64,000 nucleotides of DNA from Candidatus Poribacteria bacterium. GTDB lineage: Bacteria; Poribacteria; WGA-4E; WGA-3G. The position numbers and the translations under genes were made by a program. The stretch lies in NCBI GenBank assembly GCA_012270795.1, contig JAAXHO010000131.1, positions 1-64,000 on the forward strand, in the 5' to 3' direction. The notes beneath the pieces were generated by a model. It worked only from the letters and a program-made list of their open reading frames with translations, was not told where the DNA came from and did no database searches. Below are positions 1-9,102 of the stretch, one piece after another (position 1 is the first letter of the stretch; every line of letters starts with the position of its first letter).

Positions 1-9
1 ATTTCCCTC

Positions 10-82
10 TTGTTGGAGGGGTTTCTAACCCCGATAGCAGAGTGGAACGGCATAAAATCGGGGTTAGAAACCCCTCCAACAA
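10..82. repeat. Palindromic repeat, GGGGTTTCTAACCCC family
   Basis: A perfect 26-bp inverted repeat (arms 10-35 and 57-82) surrounds a 21-bp loop. The arms read TTGTTGGAGGGG then TTTCTAACCCCGAT on the left and the reverse complement on the right. The same arms occur at 50932-51023 and 60600-60702 inside larger elements, and as half copies near 29947 and 38750. It is non-coding, could fold into a long hairpin, and is best read as a MITE-like interspersed repeat. Confidence 0.8.
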
Positions 83-410
83 TGAAACTCGACACAGGAT
101 ATGGCACAAACTGCCAGGTTGTGCTACAAGTGTTATTATTATTATAACTGGTGATGGGGGACAGATGGGAGGGGTTGTGGGGTTGAGGACAAGGGATTTC
201 TAATAGATGGACAATAGGTTTGGGGGTTATCTAAACCAGGATTTTCAGGATAAGACTTCTGTATTTGGTTGTTTTGCTTAGGATAAGGGTTTTCTATGGT
301 GGACGAATTTTCGTTGAGGTGTTTTTTGGTTTTGTAGAGTTCAAAAAATAAATCAATTATGGTATAATCAACGATATGATAAGTTGAATATTTAAGATTG
401 GGGAACATCC

Positions 411-866
411 ATGTTGTTTAACAAAGAGTGTGAACCGATAGAAGAAATACATAAGAAAGATTTAATTGCACACAAGTATGCCATTCAGTTTGATATTCAC
501 CCTGAAATAAGCTATCTCAATCATGATGTATTGATTACTATTGCAGATCTTTTAGAACTGTTTCATAACTTTCCTAACGCTGTATGGATTTCGCAGCAGT
601 CGGTTGATGAAGGACTTGATTTTTGTCGGATAATATTTTGGGCATTTTCAAATTCATCAGATGCTTTAAAGGCTTTCGGTATTTGGTTTCAATCGCTATT
701 TCGTGATGCGAAAGTTGTTGAGACTTTGGAACGTCTTGTGTTATATTCCTTTGATGAGGGAGAAAATGTAGAAGTTGTGCTATCTGATTGGACACGCGTG
801 AATGCTTTGGCTGCTGATGTTGTGAAGGCGATCAGGTGTGAGACAAAAAATAGCGTTGACACATAA
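411..866 (+). CDS. Hypothetical protein, 151 aa
   Basis: I do not recognise this protein. The ATG at 411 follows a purine-rich GGGGAA stretch about 5 nt upstream, a plausible ribosome binding site. The protein is acidic to neutral, rich in Leu, Phe and Ala, with no signal peptide, no clear membrane segment and no cysteine motif. The predicted helices (for example around LITIADLLELFHNF) suggest a small soluble helical protein. It stands alone: palindromic repeats lie upstream and a 250-bp repeat-containing gap separates it from lolA. Codon use looks like its neighbours. A regulatory or immunity-type role cannot be told from sequence. Confidence 0.6.
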   Translation: MLFNKECEPIEEIHKKDLIAHKYAIQFDIHPEISYLNHDVLITIADLLELFHNFPNAVWISQQSVDEGLDFCRIIFWAFSNSSDALKAFGIWFQSLFRDAKVVETLERLVLYSFDEGENVEVVLSDWTRVNALAADVVKAIRCETKNSVDT

Positions 867-1117
867 ACCCGTTTATGTTACACTATTAAACGCTTATAGA
901 ATATATCTTTAAGTTATACCATTTCTATAAATTATTGGAGCATTGGACAAATTATTGGACCGTTGGACGGTTGCTATCGTAGTCATTCTTTAGGACACAA
1001 TCTGGCAGAATGTGCTACAAGTGCCCGCACAATCTGCCAGAATATCCATGATTGGGGAAGGTATTGACAAAAAAGAGATAAATTAGAAATGGTATTATAG
1101 AGAAAAGGAGTTAGACT
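867..1117. repeat. Intergenic repeats before lolA
   Basis: No gene is seen. The gap holds a tandem pair of 20-bp units with two mismatches (929-948 and 949-968, ending ATTGGAC/GTTGGAC), two short CTGGCAG / CTGCCAG hairpin repeats around 1000-1045 with the tag GTGCTACAAGTG, and a half copy of the TAGAAATGGTA repeat end near 1086. The lolA ribosome binding site AAAGGAG lies at its right edge. Confidence 0.5.
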
Positions 1118-1834
1118 GTGAAACGCCTTTATTTCATTATATTTTTGCTGTTCATAAGTTTTATAAACAGTGGATATTCCTTTACGGTTGAAGAGGTTTT
1201 TGAAAATTTTAAAACTGAATATGCGAAGGGTAAGAATTTCAGTGCGGATTTTGTAGAGACGACATTGTATAAAACCAGAAAAAGTGTAAGTATTGGCAGG
1301 TTTACATTTGGAATTCCCAACTTGCTTCGCATGGAATATGTATCTCCAAAAGATCGGGAGAAAATAACAAAAACTATTGTACTTGATGGAGAATATGCTT
1401 GGTCTTATGTCCCACTCCTTAATCAAGTGAATAAACAGAAGTTGCAAAATCCGGATAGGCGTGAAATATTGCCTGGCACAGGTGCTACGCTTGAGGATTT
1501 GTCAAAAAATTGGGATATGAAATTGGTTCCGGATGCAGCTGCGAATGCCAAAGGTGTGTATCAGATGCAGTTAACCCCTAAACCGAAGTTGATTAATAGG
1601 TCAATAAAAGAGCTGCAACCTACAGAAGAGGTGAAAGAGTCGCTTGAAATTTGGGTGAAAGCAGATGAATGGTTTCCCGTTCAGTTTGGGCATGTAACAG
1701 TATTCAAGGATGGTACTCGTCGTAGCGTCATTGTGGCGTTATCCAATATAAAACGGGATAAGAAGTTGCCGGCAGATACATTTAAGCTTGTTTATCCTAA
1801 AGATGCTGAGGTAATAGATTTAACCCCTAATTAG
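1118..1834 (+). CDS. lolA: Outer-membrane lipoprotein carrier protein LolA
   Basis: LolA is the periplasmic chaperone that takes lipoproteins released by LolCDE and carries them to the outer membrane. The GTG start at 1118 is chosen because AAAGGAG lies 7 nt upstream and the protein then opens with a good Sec signal (residues 1-21, KRLY followed by a hydrophobic stretch ending NSGYS). The mature part has the family pattern of an N-terminal helix with the F-x-Q/D-F segment (FSADFVETTLYKTRK), a GRFTFGIPNLLRMEY strand pair and a later EIWVKADEWFPVQF segment. The length of 238 aa is close to the usual 200-240. Five nt after its stop comes pgsA. Presence of LolA, with several lipobox proteins in the window, supports a diderm cell. 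Confidence 0.85.
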   Translation: MKRLYFIIFLLFISFINSGYSFTVEEVFENFKTEYAKGKNFSADFVETTLYKTRKSVSIGRFTFGIPNLLRMEYVSPKDREKITKTIVLDGEYAWSYVPLLNQVNKQKLQNPDRREILPGTGATLEDLSKNWDMKLVPDAAANAKGVYQMQLTPKPKLINRSIKELQPTEEVKESLEIWVKADEWFPVQFGHVTVFKDGTRRSVIVALSNIKRDKKLPADTFKLVYPKDAEVIDLTPN

Positions 1835-1838
1835 ATAT

Positions 1839-2426
1839 ATGAAGTTTGATAGGTATTTTCGGCTGGCGAATCTTTTAACATTTTCGCGTTTATTGTTAAC
1901 TTTACCGTTCATCCTCTTTTTTCGTTTTAATTTGATGGCACATGCGTCAGTGTGTTTCGGTTTAGCTGCGTTAACAGATCATTTTGATGGTAAGATTGCT
2001 CGTAAACAGGGTATAACGCAATTTGGCAGTTTTTTGGATTCCTTCGTAGACAAGGTGTTAGTTGGTGCTGCTTTAATCTGTCTGTACCTTTTTCAACATG
2101 ATAAATTAGATGAAGGTGTGGGATTAATTCCATTATGGATGGTCATAGTAATTCTTGGTCGTGAGTTTGTTATTACCTGCTTCCGTTTGGTATGTGTAGC
2201 AAAGAGTGGTGCGGTAATATCCGCGAATCGGTGGGGGAAATACAAGACGACCTCTCAATTGGTCGTAATATTTATAGGTTTGGTTTTGTTAATTTTTCTT
2301 AATGAATCAGATTATGTTGTGCAAGAACACGGACCGATTTACTTTTTGATGTATCTTCCATTGATATTGACAGTGCTTTCGGGTTTAGAGATTTTGTATG
2401 GCAATCGAAAGGCATTCTCTGTTTAA
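1839..2426 (+). CDS. pgsA: CDP-diacylglycerol--glycerol-3-phosphate 3-phosphatidyltransferase
   Basis: PgsA makes phosphatidylglycerol phosphate from CDP-diacylglycerol in the inner membrane, the committed step to phosphatidylglycerol and cardiolipin. The CDP-alcohol phosphotransferase signature is at residues 47-71: D47-x2-D50-G51-x2-A54-R55, then G63-x3-D67-x3-D71. The spacing between the Arg and the Gly is seven residues, one fewer than the usual eight. Several hydrophobic segments follow (about 20-40, 75-85, 97-115, 138-155 and 165-185), giving a small polytopic protein of 195 aa, typical for the family. The ATG at 1839 has no clear Shine-Dalgarno sequence and starts 4 nt after the lolA stop, so it may be translated by coupling. 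A related CDP-alcohol transferase acting on another alcohol is possible. Confidence 0.83.
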   Translation: MKFDRYFRLANLLTFSRLLLTLPFILFFRFNLMAHASVCFGLAALTDHFDGKIARKQGITQFGSFLDSFVDKVLVGAALICLYLFQHDKLDEGVGLIPLWMVIVILGREFVITCFRLVCVAKSGAVISANRWGKYKTTSQLVVIFIGLVLLIFLNESDYVVQEHGPIYFLMYLPLILTVLSGLEILYGNRKAFSV

Positions 2427-2464
2427 GTCTGTTTTATAGTTTTACAGATGTTGAGGTAATTGTT

Positions 2465-3046
2465 GTGGTAACCCAATCTATTCGGTGTTTTGTTGCAATA
2501 GAGTTACCTGATAAAGTTCAACATTTATTAACTGGTGTACAGGGTTCATTACGAGAAGAAATTGTCGGTGCATCTTGGACACGAAAAGGGAATTTTCATC
2601 TTACTTTGAAGTTCATAGGAGAAGTTGAAGACGAAAAAATAGCTCAAATTGATTCTGTATTGCAACGCACATTGTTGTCATACAAACCGTTCTTGATTGA
2701 GGTTGGTGGGATTGGTGTATTTCCAAGTTTGGATCGTCCACGGGTTCTATGGATTGGTTTGAAAGATGGGAAAGCAGATGTTAGTAGATTAGCTGGTGCT
2801 ATAAACCGAGGATTTGTGAAAATAGGCATTAGAAATGAGTCTCGTTTTCATCCGCATTTAACGCTTGCACGACTAAGGCGACCGGTCAATTTGGAATCTA
2901 AAATTGAGTTCTTCAAAAAATTTGATAAAGTAATAGGAACTGAGCTGACAGTCAATCAAATAGCATTAATTAAAAGTGAGTTACAACGTAGTGGTGCTGT
3001 GTATACATCATTAAAACATTATAAATTGGGACAGGGAGAAAGTTGA
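2465..3046 (+). CDS. thpR: RNA 2',3'-cyclic phosphodiesterase (2H family)
   Basis: This is a 2H phosphoesterase of the ThpR/LigT type, which opens 2',3'-cyclic phosphates on RNA and was first known as 2'-5' RNA ligase. Both catalytic H-x-T/S-x motifs are present: HLTLK at residues 45-49 and HLTLA at 131-135. The length of 193 aa is normal. The GTG start at 2465 sits behind a GAGG about 7 nt upstream. It ends 2 nt before the recA ATG (overlapping an alternative recA TTG), so the pair is probably cotranscribed; thpR next to recA is a common bacterial arrangement. Confidence 0.9.
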   Translation: MVTQSIRCFVAIELPDKVQHLLTGVQGSLREEIVGASWTRKGNFHLTLKFIGEVEDEKIAQIDSVLQRTLLSYKPFLIEVGGIGVFPSLDRPRVLWIGLKDGKADVSRLAGAINRGFVKIGIRNESRFHPHLTLARLRRPVNLESKIEFFKKFDKVIGTELTVNQIALIKSELQRSGAVYTSLKHYKLGQGES

Positions 3047-3048
3047 TA

Positions 3049-4173
3049 ATGGCAAAAGACGAACAAAACGGTGTTGAGAAGGTGAATTTACCGGAAGTTA
3101 TACCAATTTCTGAAGATAAAAAGAAGGCGGTGGAACAAGCGATATCTCAAGTGGAGCGTGCTTATGGGAAAGGCGCGATAATGCGTTTAACCGATAATGA
3201 GGTGGTGCCGGTAGAGGCGATACCGACAGGTGCACTTTCCCTTGATTTGGCATTGGGTGTTGGGGGTGTGCCGAGGGGTAGGATAATTGAGATATTTGGA
3301 CATGAGGGCACAGGTAAAACAACATTAGCCCTCCACATTGTGGCTGAGGCGCAGAAAATGGGTGGAATGGCAGCGTTTATTGATGTAGAGCATGCGTTAG
3401 ATACAACTTATGCGCGCAATATTGGTGTTAATCTTGAAAACCTATTGATTTCTCAACCGGATGCTGGTGAACAAGCTTTAGAGATAGTGGAGACGCTTAT
3501 TCGTAGTGGTGCGATTGATGTTGTCGTTGTTGATTCAGTTGCTGCTTTAACTCCTCAAGCGGAGGTTGAAGGTGAAATGGGGGATGCACATGTTGGCTTG
3601 CTTCCCCGTTTGATGTCTAAGGCGTTGAGAAAACTGTCGGGTGTGACAAACAAATCCAATACGTGTGTGATATTTACGAACCAGATACGTCAGAAGATAG
3701 GTGTGATGTTTGGGAATCCGGATACGACTCCTGGTGGACTTGCGTTGAAGTTTCATGCTTCTGTTCGGTTGGAAATCCGCAGGTCTACGCAGATCAAGGA
3801 AGGGACTGATGTTACTGGAAATCGGGTTCTAATTAAGGTTGTAAAAAACAAGGTTGCGCCGCCCTTTACCGAAGCGGAATTTGATGTTACCTTTGGCAAG
3901 GGTATATCCAAAGAGGGGACATTATTGGACATAGCGGTTGAAGCGGGACTCATAGATAAAAGAGGGTCCTGGTTCTCCTATAATAGTGAGCGTATAGGTC
4001 AAGGTCGGAACAATGTGAAAACCTATTTGGAGCAGAACCCTAACATTTCAGTTGAACTTGATAGAAAAATCCGTGAAAACCTTGGTTCTATTGTGCAAAC
4101 CGGGGCAACGATCGGGTCTATACCTGATGATGAAGATAATGGGGAAGAAGTTGGGACAGCGTTTGAGGAATAG
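3049..4173 (+). CDS. recA: Recombinase RecA
   Basis: RecA forms filaments on single-stranded DNA, drives strand exchange and triggers LexA cleavage. Residues 84-91 form the Walker A loop (GHEGTGKT, a variant of GPESSGKT). The segments [20 protein letters not shown], the [14 protein letters not shown] stretch with TTPGG (loop L2 region) and the C-terminal acidic tail ([15 protein letters not shown]) are all typical. The ATG at 3049 is preferred over an in-frame TTG at 3043 because GGGAGAA precedes it with good spacing; the product is then 374 aa. It follows thpR directly. I see no LexA-type box immediately upstream, as expected if transcription begins upstream of thpR. The 260-bp gap after it carries only a short CTGGCAG hairpin repeat near 4260. 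Confidence 0.97.
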   Translation: MAKDEQNGVEKVNLPEVIPISEDKKKAVEQAISQVERAYGKGAIMRLTDNEVVPVEAIPTGALSLDLALGVGGVPRGRIIEIFGHEGTGKTTLALHIVAEAQKMGGMAAFIDVEHALDTTYARNIGVNLENLLISQPDAGEQALEIVETLIRSGAIDVVVVDSVAALTPQAEVEGEMGDAHVGLLPRLMSKALRKLSGVTNKSNTCVIFTNQIRQKIGVMFGNPDTTPGGLALKFHASVRLEIRRSTQIKEGTDVTGNRVLIKVVKNKVAPPFTEAEFDVTFGKGISKEGTLLDIAVEAGLIDKRGSWFSYNSERIGQGRNNVKTYLEQNPNISVELDRKIRENLGSIVQTGATIGSIPDDEDNGEEVGTAFEE

Positions 4174-4456
4174 TAGGCAGAATTTTGAAATAATTTTATA
4201 GTAAAATCTGAAATTATTTGAACATGGGTGTAGTATAATTTTAGTTGCGTCCCTTACGACACAATCTGGCAGATTGTGCTACATAGTTAGCAACTTGAGT
4301 TATATAGTTCTTTGTTTTTGTATATTCATTTATAGTTTTTTCTTGAAGTATTTTTTTCAACATGCTATATTATTAGCATCTTAGTCGGTATTTTAGTATC
4401 TGGCAAATATATTACCATACCATCAATCTTTACTATTGAAAGTGAGACCTATTTGT
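4174..4456. other. AT-rich intergenic region upstream of mpa
   Basis: No gene is seen. A short repeat of the CTGGCAG hairpin family (around 4254-4286, tag GTGCTACATAG) is embedded in AT-rich DNA. The promoter of the proteasome operon should lie here, but no convincing -35/-10 pair can be assigned by eye. Confidence 0.4.
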
Positions 4457-6253
4457 ATGGCTGGCAAAAGAGAGACAACCCCAGATTTATTGAAGGGTGC
4501 TGATATGCAGGAAGATTCATCGGAAAGTATCAGTTATCAGCAGCGGATTCGTGAGTTGAATTGGCAGATAGAGATGCTTGAGAACGAGGTGGGTAACCTG
4601 AGGCGGCAGCTTCGGACTGCCCCCGATGACGATGTAGATGCGCGTTTGTATGATATGACGCGAGAACTGATGCAGGCTCACCGGAGGAATCGGAAACTGA
4701 CTAGTACCCTTCAGGAAGCGAAAGAGAAGCTTGAAATCCTCAAAGAAAAGGTTAAGCAGCTGAGTGCCCCTCCAAATAACTATGGTATTTTTCTGGGTGT
4801 AAATGAGGATAAAACAATTGATGTTGACATCGGTGGTAAAAAATGGCGTGTCAATCACGATCCTGCTTTAAATACTAATCAACTACAAGTGGGGCAAGAG
4901 GTTATTGTTAACAGTGGATTAAATGTTGTTGCGATTAAACCACCAGAGAAACATGGTGATGTTGTTAAGATTAAAGAGGTGCTTGAATCAGATCGTGCAG
5001 TTATCAGTCTACGAACAGATGAAGAGCAGGTTGTTCGTATCTCTGAGGCGTTGAGAGGTGAGACCTTAAAAACAGGAGATAGCGTGCTCCTAAATCATAC
5101 AAGCGGTATGCTTCTTGAGAAACTGCCAAAACGCGAGCTTGATGATCTTTTACTTGAGGAAGTGCCAGACATAAGTTATGCAGATATTGGTGGTTTGGAT
5201 ACCCAAATAGAGGCGATACGCGATGCAATTGAAATGCCGTATCTCTATCCGGAGGAGTACAAAGAGTTTGATCTGACACCGCCAAAAGGTGTTCTGTTGT
5301 ATGGACCGCCGGGTTGTGGGAAGACTCTGATTGCGCGTGCTGTTGCGAATTGTCTTGCAGAACGAGTTCGTCAACAGACTAATAGAGAAGATATTAGAGG
5401 GTATTTTATTAATATTAAGGGCCCTGAACTTCTCAATAAGTATGTGGGTGAAACAGAGCGAAAGATACGGGAGGTGTTCTTAAAGGCCCGTGAAAAATCT
5501 AAAGAGGGTTTCCCTGTTGTTATTTTCTTTGATGAGATGGATTCACTCTTTCGTTCACGTGGTATGGGTATCTCATCTGATATGGAGTCTACCTTAGTGC
5601 CGCAGTTCCTTGCTGAGATTGATGGCGTTGATAATTTACGTGATGTTATAGTGATAGGTGCAAGTAACCGACAGGATTTACTTGATCCTGCAGTGCTAAG
5701 ACCTGGTAGACTTGACATAAAAATCAAGATTGATCGTCCCAATTTAGATGGCGCGAAGGATATTTTTTCAATTTACTTAACCCCTGATCTTCCGTTTGCA
5801 AAAGAAGAGATAGAGCAGTTTGATGGTAATAATGCGGATATCACGGAACATTTAATATCTGAAGCAGTTGACGAAATGTATGCGACTACTGAAGAGAATA
5901 GATTCATTGAAGTTACCTATACACGTGGTGAACGTGAAACGTTGTTTTTCAAAGATTTTGTAAGTGGTGCGATGATAAGGAACATTGTTTCCCGTGCGAA
6001 GAAAATGGCGATTAAACGTCTCATTAGTTCTGAGGGGAAAGAAAAAGGTATATCGCTTGATGATTTAAAGACAGCTATTCGGGAAGAGTATCGTGAGAAT
6101 GAGGACCTACCGAACACCACCAATCCGGATGACTGGGCAAAAATATCTGGTAGGAAAGGTGAGAAAATTGTCAACATTCGTGCCTTGATAAATGAACCGG
6201 AAACACGTAGAAATCCGGATATGAGAGTGAGTACAGGTGGAACCTATTTATAA
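4457..6253 (+). CDS. mpa: Proteasome-associated AAA ATPase (Mpa/ARC)
   Basis: Mpa (ARC) is the hexameric unfoldase that binds Pup through its coiled coil and feeds tagged proteins into the 20S core. Residues about 25-103 are a heptad-rich coiled coil, followed by two OB-like segments (about 105-225), then the AAA domain with Walker A GPPGCGKT (283-290), Walker B VIFFDE (355-360) and the pore-loop region YFINIKGPELLNKYVGETE. The last residues are GGTYL: the penultimate Tyr matches the HbYX-like tail (GQYL in mycobacteria) that opens the proteasome gate. Three starts are possible: TTG 4436, ATG 4457, or ATG 4505, which has the best ribosome site (AAGGG). All keep the coiled coil. It is the first gene of the Pup-proteasome cluster. 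Confidence 0.95.
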   Translation: MAGKRETTPDLLKGADMQEDSSESISYQQRIRELNWQIEMLENEVGNLRRQLRTAPDDDVDARLYDMTRELMQAHRRNRKLTSTLQEAKEKLEILKEKVKQLSAPPNNYGIFLGVNEDKTIDVDIGGKKWRVNHDPALNTNQLQVGQEVIVNSGLNVVAIKPPEKHGDVVKIKEVLESDRAVISLRTDEEQVVRISEALRGETLKTGDSVLLNHTSGMLLEKLPKRELDDLLLEEVPDISYADIGGLDTQIEAIRDAIEMPYLYPEEYKEFDLTPPKGVLLYGPPGCGKTLIARAVANCLAERVRQQTNREDIRGYFINIKGPELLNKYVGETERKIREVFLKAREKSKEGFPVVIFFDEMDSLFRSRGMGISSDMESTLVPQFLAEIDGVDNLRDVIVIGASNRQDLLDPAVLRPGRLDIKIKIDRPNLDGAKDIFSIYLTPDLPFAKEEIEQFDGNNADITEHLISEAVDEMYATTEENRFIEVTYTRGERETLFFKDFVSGAMIRNIVSRAKKMAIKRLISSEGKEKGISLDDLKTAIREEYRENEDLPNTTNPDDWAKISGRKGEKIVNIRALINEPETRRNPDMRVSTGGTYL

Positions 6254-6260
6254 TCAGGAC

Positions 6261-6369
6261 TTACGCATTTCTTCTTAAAGTCCCCTTGATAAGGGGGTTT
6301 AGGGGATTAAATACCTAAAATAATGACTTTTTAACCCCCTAACCCCCTTATCCAAGAGGGAATGCGTAA
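6261..6369. repeat. Imperfect inverted repeat between mpa and dop
   Basis: The outer arms TTACGCATT (6261-6269) and AATGCGTAA (6361-6369) enclose a strong G/C stem: ATAAGGGGGTTTAGGGG at 6289-6305 pairs with CCCCTAACCCCCTTAT at 6336-6351 with a one-base bulge. It looks like a small MITE and could fold into an RNA hairpin in the mpa-dop intergenic transcript, modulating expression of dop. Confidence 0.65.
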
Positions 6370-6429
6370 ACCTTATATATAATGTTTCATTTCTATTTTG
6401 TGTTTTAATGATAGAATTAATCTAAAAAT

Positions 6430-7923
6430 ATGGCAGTACCTACAATCATGGGTACCGAGACTGAGTTCGGTATCTCCGTCAAAAATGCGGGCGAACAGGA
6501 CCCGATAGCGGCTTCATCTTTAGTTGTTAATGCGTATAAGAGTAGAAATATTCCGACGATTTCATGGGACTATGCGCAGGAAAGTCCGTTGATGGATGCC
6601 CGTGGCTTCATTGCTGAAGGAGAAAAACAGCAGGTACAAGATGCGAACAGCAGTGTCATCAACGACATTTTAGTCAATGGTGGCAGATACTATGTAGATC
6701 ATGCGCATCCGGAGTATTGTACCCCGGAGTGTACGAATGCGCGGGACTTAGTGAAATACGAAAAGGCGGGTGAGTTAATATTAGATCTGAGTCGTCTTGC
6801 TGCGGAAGAGTTGTTGTTAGCGAACCAAGAAATAATCATCTACAAGAACAACACAGATTATAAGGGACATAGTTATGGAGCGCATGAAAATTACTTGATG
6901 TCCCGTAAACTGCCTTTTACGGAGATAGTAGATGGGTTGACACCATTTTTGGTTACACGGCAGATAATCACTGGTAGTGGTAAGGTCGGTGCAGAAAACG
7001 GAGCAAAGGGGACGAACTATCAGATCTCACAACGTGCAGATTTTTTTGAAAAAGAGGTCGGTTTAAGTACAATGGTAGACCGTCCTATAATCAACACCCG
7101 TGATGAACCGCATGCAGATTCGAGACTATATAGGCGGTTACATGTGATTGTGGGGGATTCGAATATGGCAGAATATTCCATATACCTAAAGGTTGGAATA
7201 ACTGCTATTGTGTTACAGTTAATTGAGAAAGGTGTTATCGGTAAAAAATTTGCCTTACAAGAACCTGTTGCTGCGATAAAAGCGGTGTCCCGTGATCTGT
7301 CCTGCCAAGGGGAGATTGTGTTAAAGGATGGTCGGAGTTGGACAGCGATAGAAATCCAGAAAGGTTATCTTGAGCTTGCGCATCAACACCTTACAGCAGA
7401 GGAAAGAGATCCTGTTGTAGAAGATGTTCTTGCTAAATGGGAGTTTGTTTTAAATGGATTACAATCTGACCCGAAGAGTTTAGGTCAATATTTGGATTGG
7501 GTGATTAAGAAGAAACTAATTGATGCGTATATTGCGCGACACGGTTTTAAATGGACTGATCCAGATATACGTATGCTTGATCTGCAATACCATGACTTGC
7601 GTCCGGATAGGGGATTATATGCGCGGTTGTTAAAAAACGGACATGTCAAACGTTTGTTATCTCGTGAGGAGATCATGCATGCGATTCAGCATCCGCCATT
7701 AGACACACGCGCTTATTTTAGGGGAACTTGTATAAGGAAATTTCCTGATAGTATTCATAGTGTGAGTTGGAATACGATTGTTTTCAATGGTCCGACCGGT
7801 TATGATAAGATTATGATGGATCGTCCACACTTTGGGACGCAAGCGATTGTAGGAGAACTGTTGAGTACTTGTAATGTTGTTGAACTCGTTAACAAAATCC
7901 AAACTGACTGCGATACATCTTGA
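6430..7923 (+). CDS. dop: Pup deamidase/depupylase Dop
   Basis: Dop converts the C-terminal Gln of Pup to Glu so that it can be ligated, and also removes Pup from substrates. It belongs to the glutamine synthetase-like carboxylate-amine fold shared with PafA. The N-terminus has GTETEFGIS (8-16, metal-binding Glu residues) and the segment ESPLMDARGF (51-60), found in Dop. Residues YVDHAHPEYCTPE (88-100) contain the probable catalytic Asp90 (Asp94 in mycobacterial Dop). RPIINTRDEPHADS and RLHVIVGDSNMAE are the conserved ATP/Pup-groove motifs. The length of 497 aa matches the family. The ATG at 6430 has no obvious Shine-Dalgarno (TCTAAAAAT upstream), so initiation may be weak or leaderless. Pup needs it because the Pup encoded next ends in GGQ. 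Confidence 0.95.
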   Translation: MAVPTIMGTETEFGISVKNAGEQDPIAASSLVVNAYKSRNIPTISWDYAQESPLMDARGFIAEGEKQQVQDANSSVINDILVNGGRYYVDHAHPEYCTPECTNARDLVKYEKAGELILDLSRLAAEELLLANQEIIIYKNNTDYKGHSYGAHENYLMSRKLPFTEIVDGLTPFLVTRQIITGSGKVGAENGAKGTNYQISQRADFFEKEVGLSTMVDRPIINTRDEPHADSRLYRRLHVIVGDSNMAEYSIYLKVGITAIVLQLIEKGVIGKKFALQEPVAAIKAVSRDLSCQGEIVLKDGRSWTAIEIQKGYLELAHQHLTAEERDPVVEDVLAKWEFVLNGLQSDPKSLGQYLDWVIKKKLIDAYIARHGFKWTDPDIRMLDLQYHDLRPDRGLYARLLKNGHVKRLLSREEIMHAIQHPPLDTRAYFRGTCIRKFPDSIHSVSWNTIVFNGPTGYDKIMMDRPHFGTQAIVGELLSTCNVVELVNKIQTDCDTS

Positions 7924-7974
7924 TGTTATGGGGTTTTCCCCGATGGAATAATGTCCAATTTACGTGATCTGTAT

Positions 7975-8035
7975 TGCTAAGTGTGCGGTTAGGAAACCGC
8001 ACCTACCGTCGGGAAAAGGTAAATCCCGTTTATTC
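7975..8035. repeat. GTGCGGTTAGGAAACCGCAC palindrome upstream of pup
   Basis: The dop-pup gap contains a palindrome with arms GTGCGGTT / AACCGCAC around 7982-8003, followed by CTACCG. The same unit recurs at about 13837-13898 and in the large palindrome at 45683-45765. It can form a hairpin in the leader of pup and may act as an attenuator or transcript stabiliser; that role is inferred. Confidence 0.6.
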
Positions 8036-8098
8036 GGAATAATGTGTCATATAAGTTAAACTGTAATTCAGTTTTCAGTATTAAAAAAGGAGTCATTC

Positions 8099-8296
8099 AT
8101 GCCACGCGAAAAACAGCAAGAATACAAGGATCACTCTACTTATCATAATGAGGAGATCCAACCTAATCCTGAGCTCAACGATAATGTTGACGATTTAACT
8201 GACGATTTAGACGCGCTTCTTGATGAAATTGAAGAGATTTTGGAAGAGGATTCAGAGGAGTTCGTTGAAAACTTCATACAGCGCGGAGGTCAGTAG
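8099..8296 (+). CDS. pup: Prokaryotic ubiquitin-like protein Pup
   Basis: Pup is the small, largely disordered modifier whose C-terminal Glu side chain is linked to substrate lysines. The 65-aa product is highly acidic, has a predicted helix (LDALLDEIEEILEED) that should bind the Mpa coiled coil, and ends FIQRGGQ. The terminal Gly-Gly-Gln is the family hallmark and means deamidation by Dop is needed. Lys residues occur near the N-terminus. A strong AAAAAAGGAG ribosome site lies 7 nt before the ATG. The codons of the Gly-Gly pair (GGAGGT, 8285-8290) also form the Shine-Dalgarno of prcB, whose start lies 2 nt after the stop. Confidence 0.96.
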   Translation: MPREKQQEYKDHSTYHNEEIQPNPELNDNVDDLTDDLDALLDEIEEILEEDSEEFVENFIQRGGQ

Positions 8297-8298
8297 GA

Positions 8299-9090
8299 TT
8301 GCTCAAACCGCATGACTATGCGACAACCGATTTTCTTCAAATACTGAGGAGTCGTTGTCCGGAACAGGTCGCGAACTGGAACCAGCTCAACGGGTTGCAG
8401 CAGGATTATTCACGCAATTTTTTAGAAGGTACGACTGTACTTGCCCTTGTATATAATGATGGTGTGATTATTGCGGGTGATCGTCAAGCGACCGAAGGGT
8501 ACCAAGTGGGTGAACGTCGCATTCAGAAGGTGTTTAAGATTGATCGGCACACTGCGATTGCTGTCGCTGGTGTTGCGGGTCCTTGCTTTGAAACTGCGAA
8601 ACTCTTTCAAGTACAAGTTGAGTTTTATGAAAAGATGGAGGGGACTCCGTTAAGCTTGGAGGGGCAAGCCAATTATCTGGCAAGTCTTGTGCGTGCTAAC
8701 TTGAGTTTAGTGATGCAAGGTCTTGTTGTGCTGCCGATTTTTGCTGGGTTTGATTTGAAACAGCAGAAGGGGCGGATATTTAAATATGATGTTCTTGGGG
8801 GCCGTTATGAGGAGGATGCTTATTATTCCATCGGTTCTGGGGGGAAAGATGCGCGTTCAACTCTGAAGAAGTTGTTCCAACCCAATATGACACAGCATGC
8901 AGCTTTGAAGGCAATCGTTGAAGCGTTATGGGATGCGGCGGATGAGGACATTGCAACGGGTGGGCCTGATTTAATTAGGAAGATCTTTCCTACATTGACA
9001 GTTATCACTAAGGATGGTATTTCGGATATACCCGATGCTACCGTTGCTGAGTTGTTCCAGGAATTAGTTACTCGCTTAGAACAGGGATAG
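8299..9090 (+). CDS. prcB: Proteasome beta subunit PrcB
   Basis: PrcB forms the two inner heptameric rings of the 20S core and carries the N-terminal threonine protease. The precursor has a 44-residue propeptide ending in FLEG; autocleavage should expose Thr45 (TTVLALVYNDGVIIAGDRQAT). The conserved Asp of GDRQAT and the Lys of RRIQKVFKI, expected at mature positions near 17 and 33, are visible, as is the SIGSGG segment near the C-terminal third. The length of 263 aa is close to other PrcB proteins. The start is a TTG at 8299 using GGAGG inside the pup 3' end, so translation is coupled to pup. The insertion with the Rpn pseudogene begins about 50 nt downstream of the stop. Confidence 0.96.
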   Translation: MLKPHDYATTDFLQILRSRCPEQVANWNQLNGLQQDYSRNFLEGTTVLALVYNDGVIIAGDRQATEGYQVGERRIQKVFKIDRHTAIAVAGVAGPCFETAKLFQVQVEFYEKMEGTPLSLEGQANYLASLVRANLSLVMQGLVVLPIFAGFDLKQQKGRIFKYDVLGGRYEEDAYYSIGSGGKDARSTLKKLFQPNMTQHAALKAIVEALWDAADEDIATGGPDLIRKIFPTLTVITKDGISDIPDATVAELFQELVTRLEQG

Positions 9091-9102
9091 ATTTATTTTT
9101 TA

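Noticed and set aside
142-408. Minus-strand frame of 88 codons upstream of the first gene
   Set aside because: Pro/Asn/Ser-rich low-complexity product, no ribosome site, overlaps the promoter region of the gene at 411.
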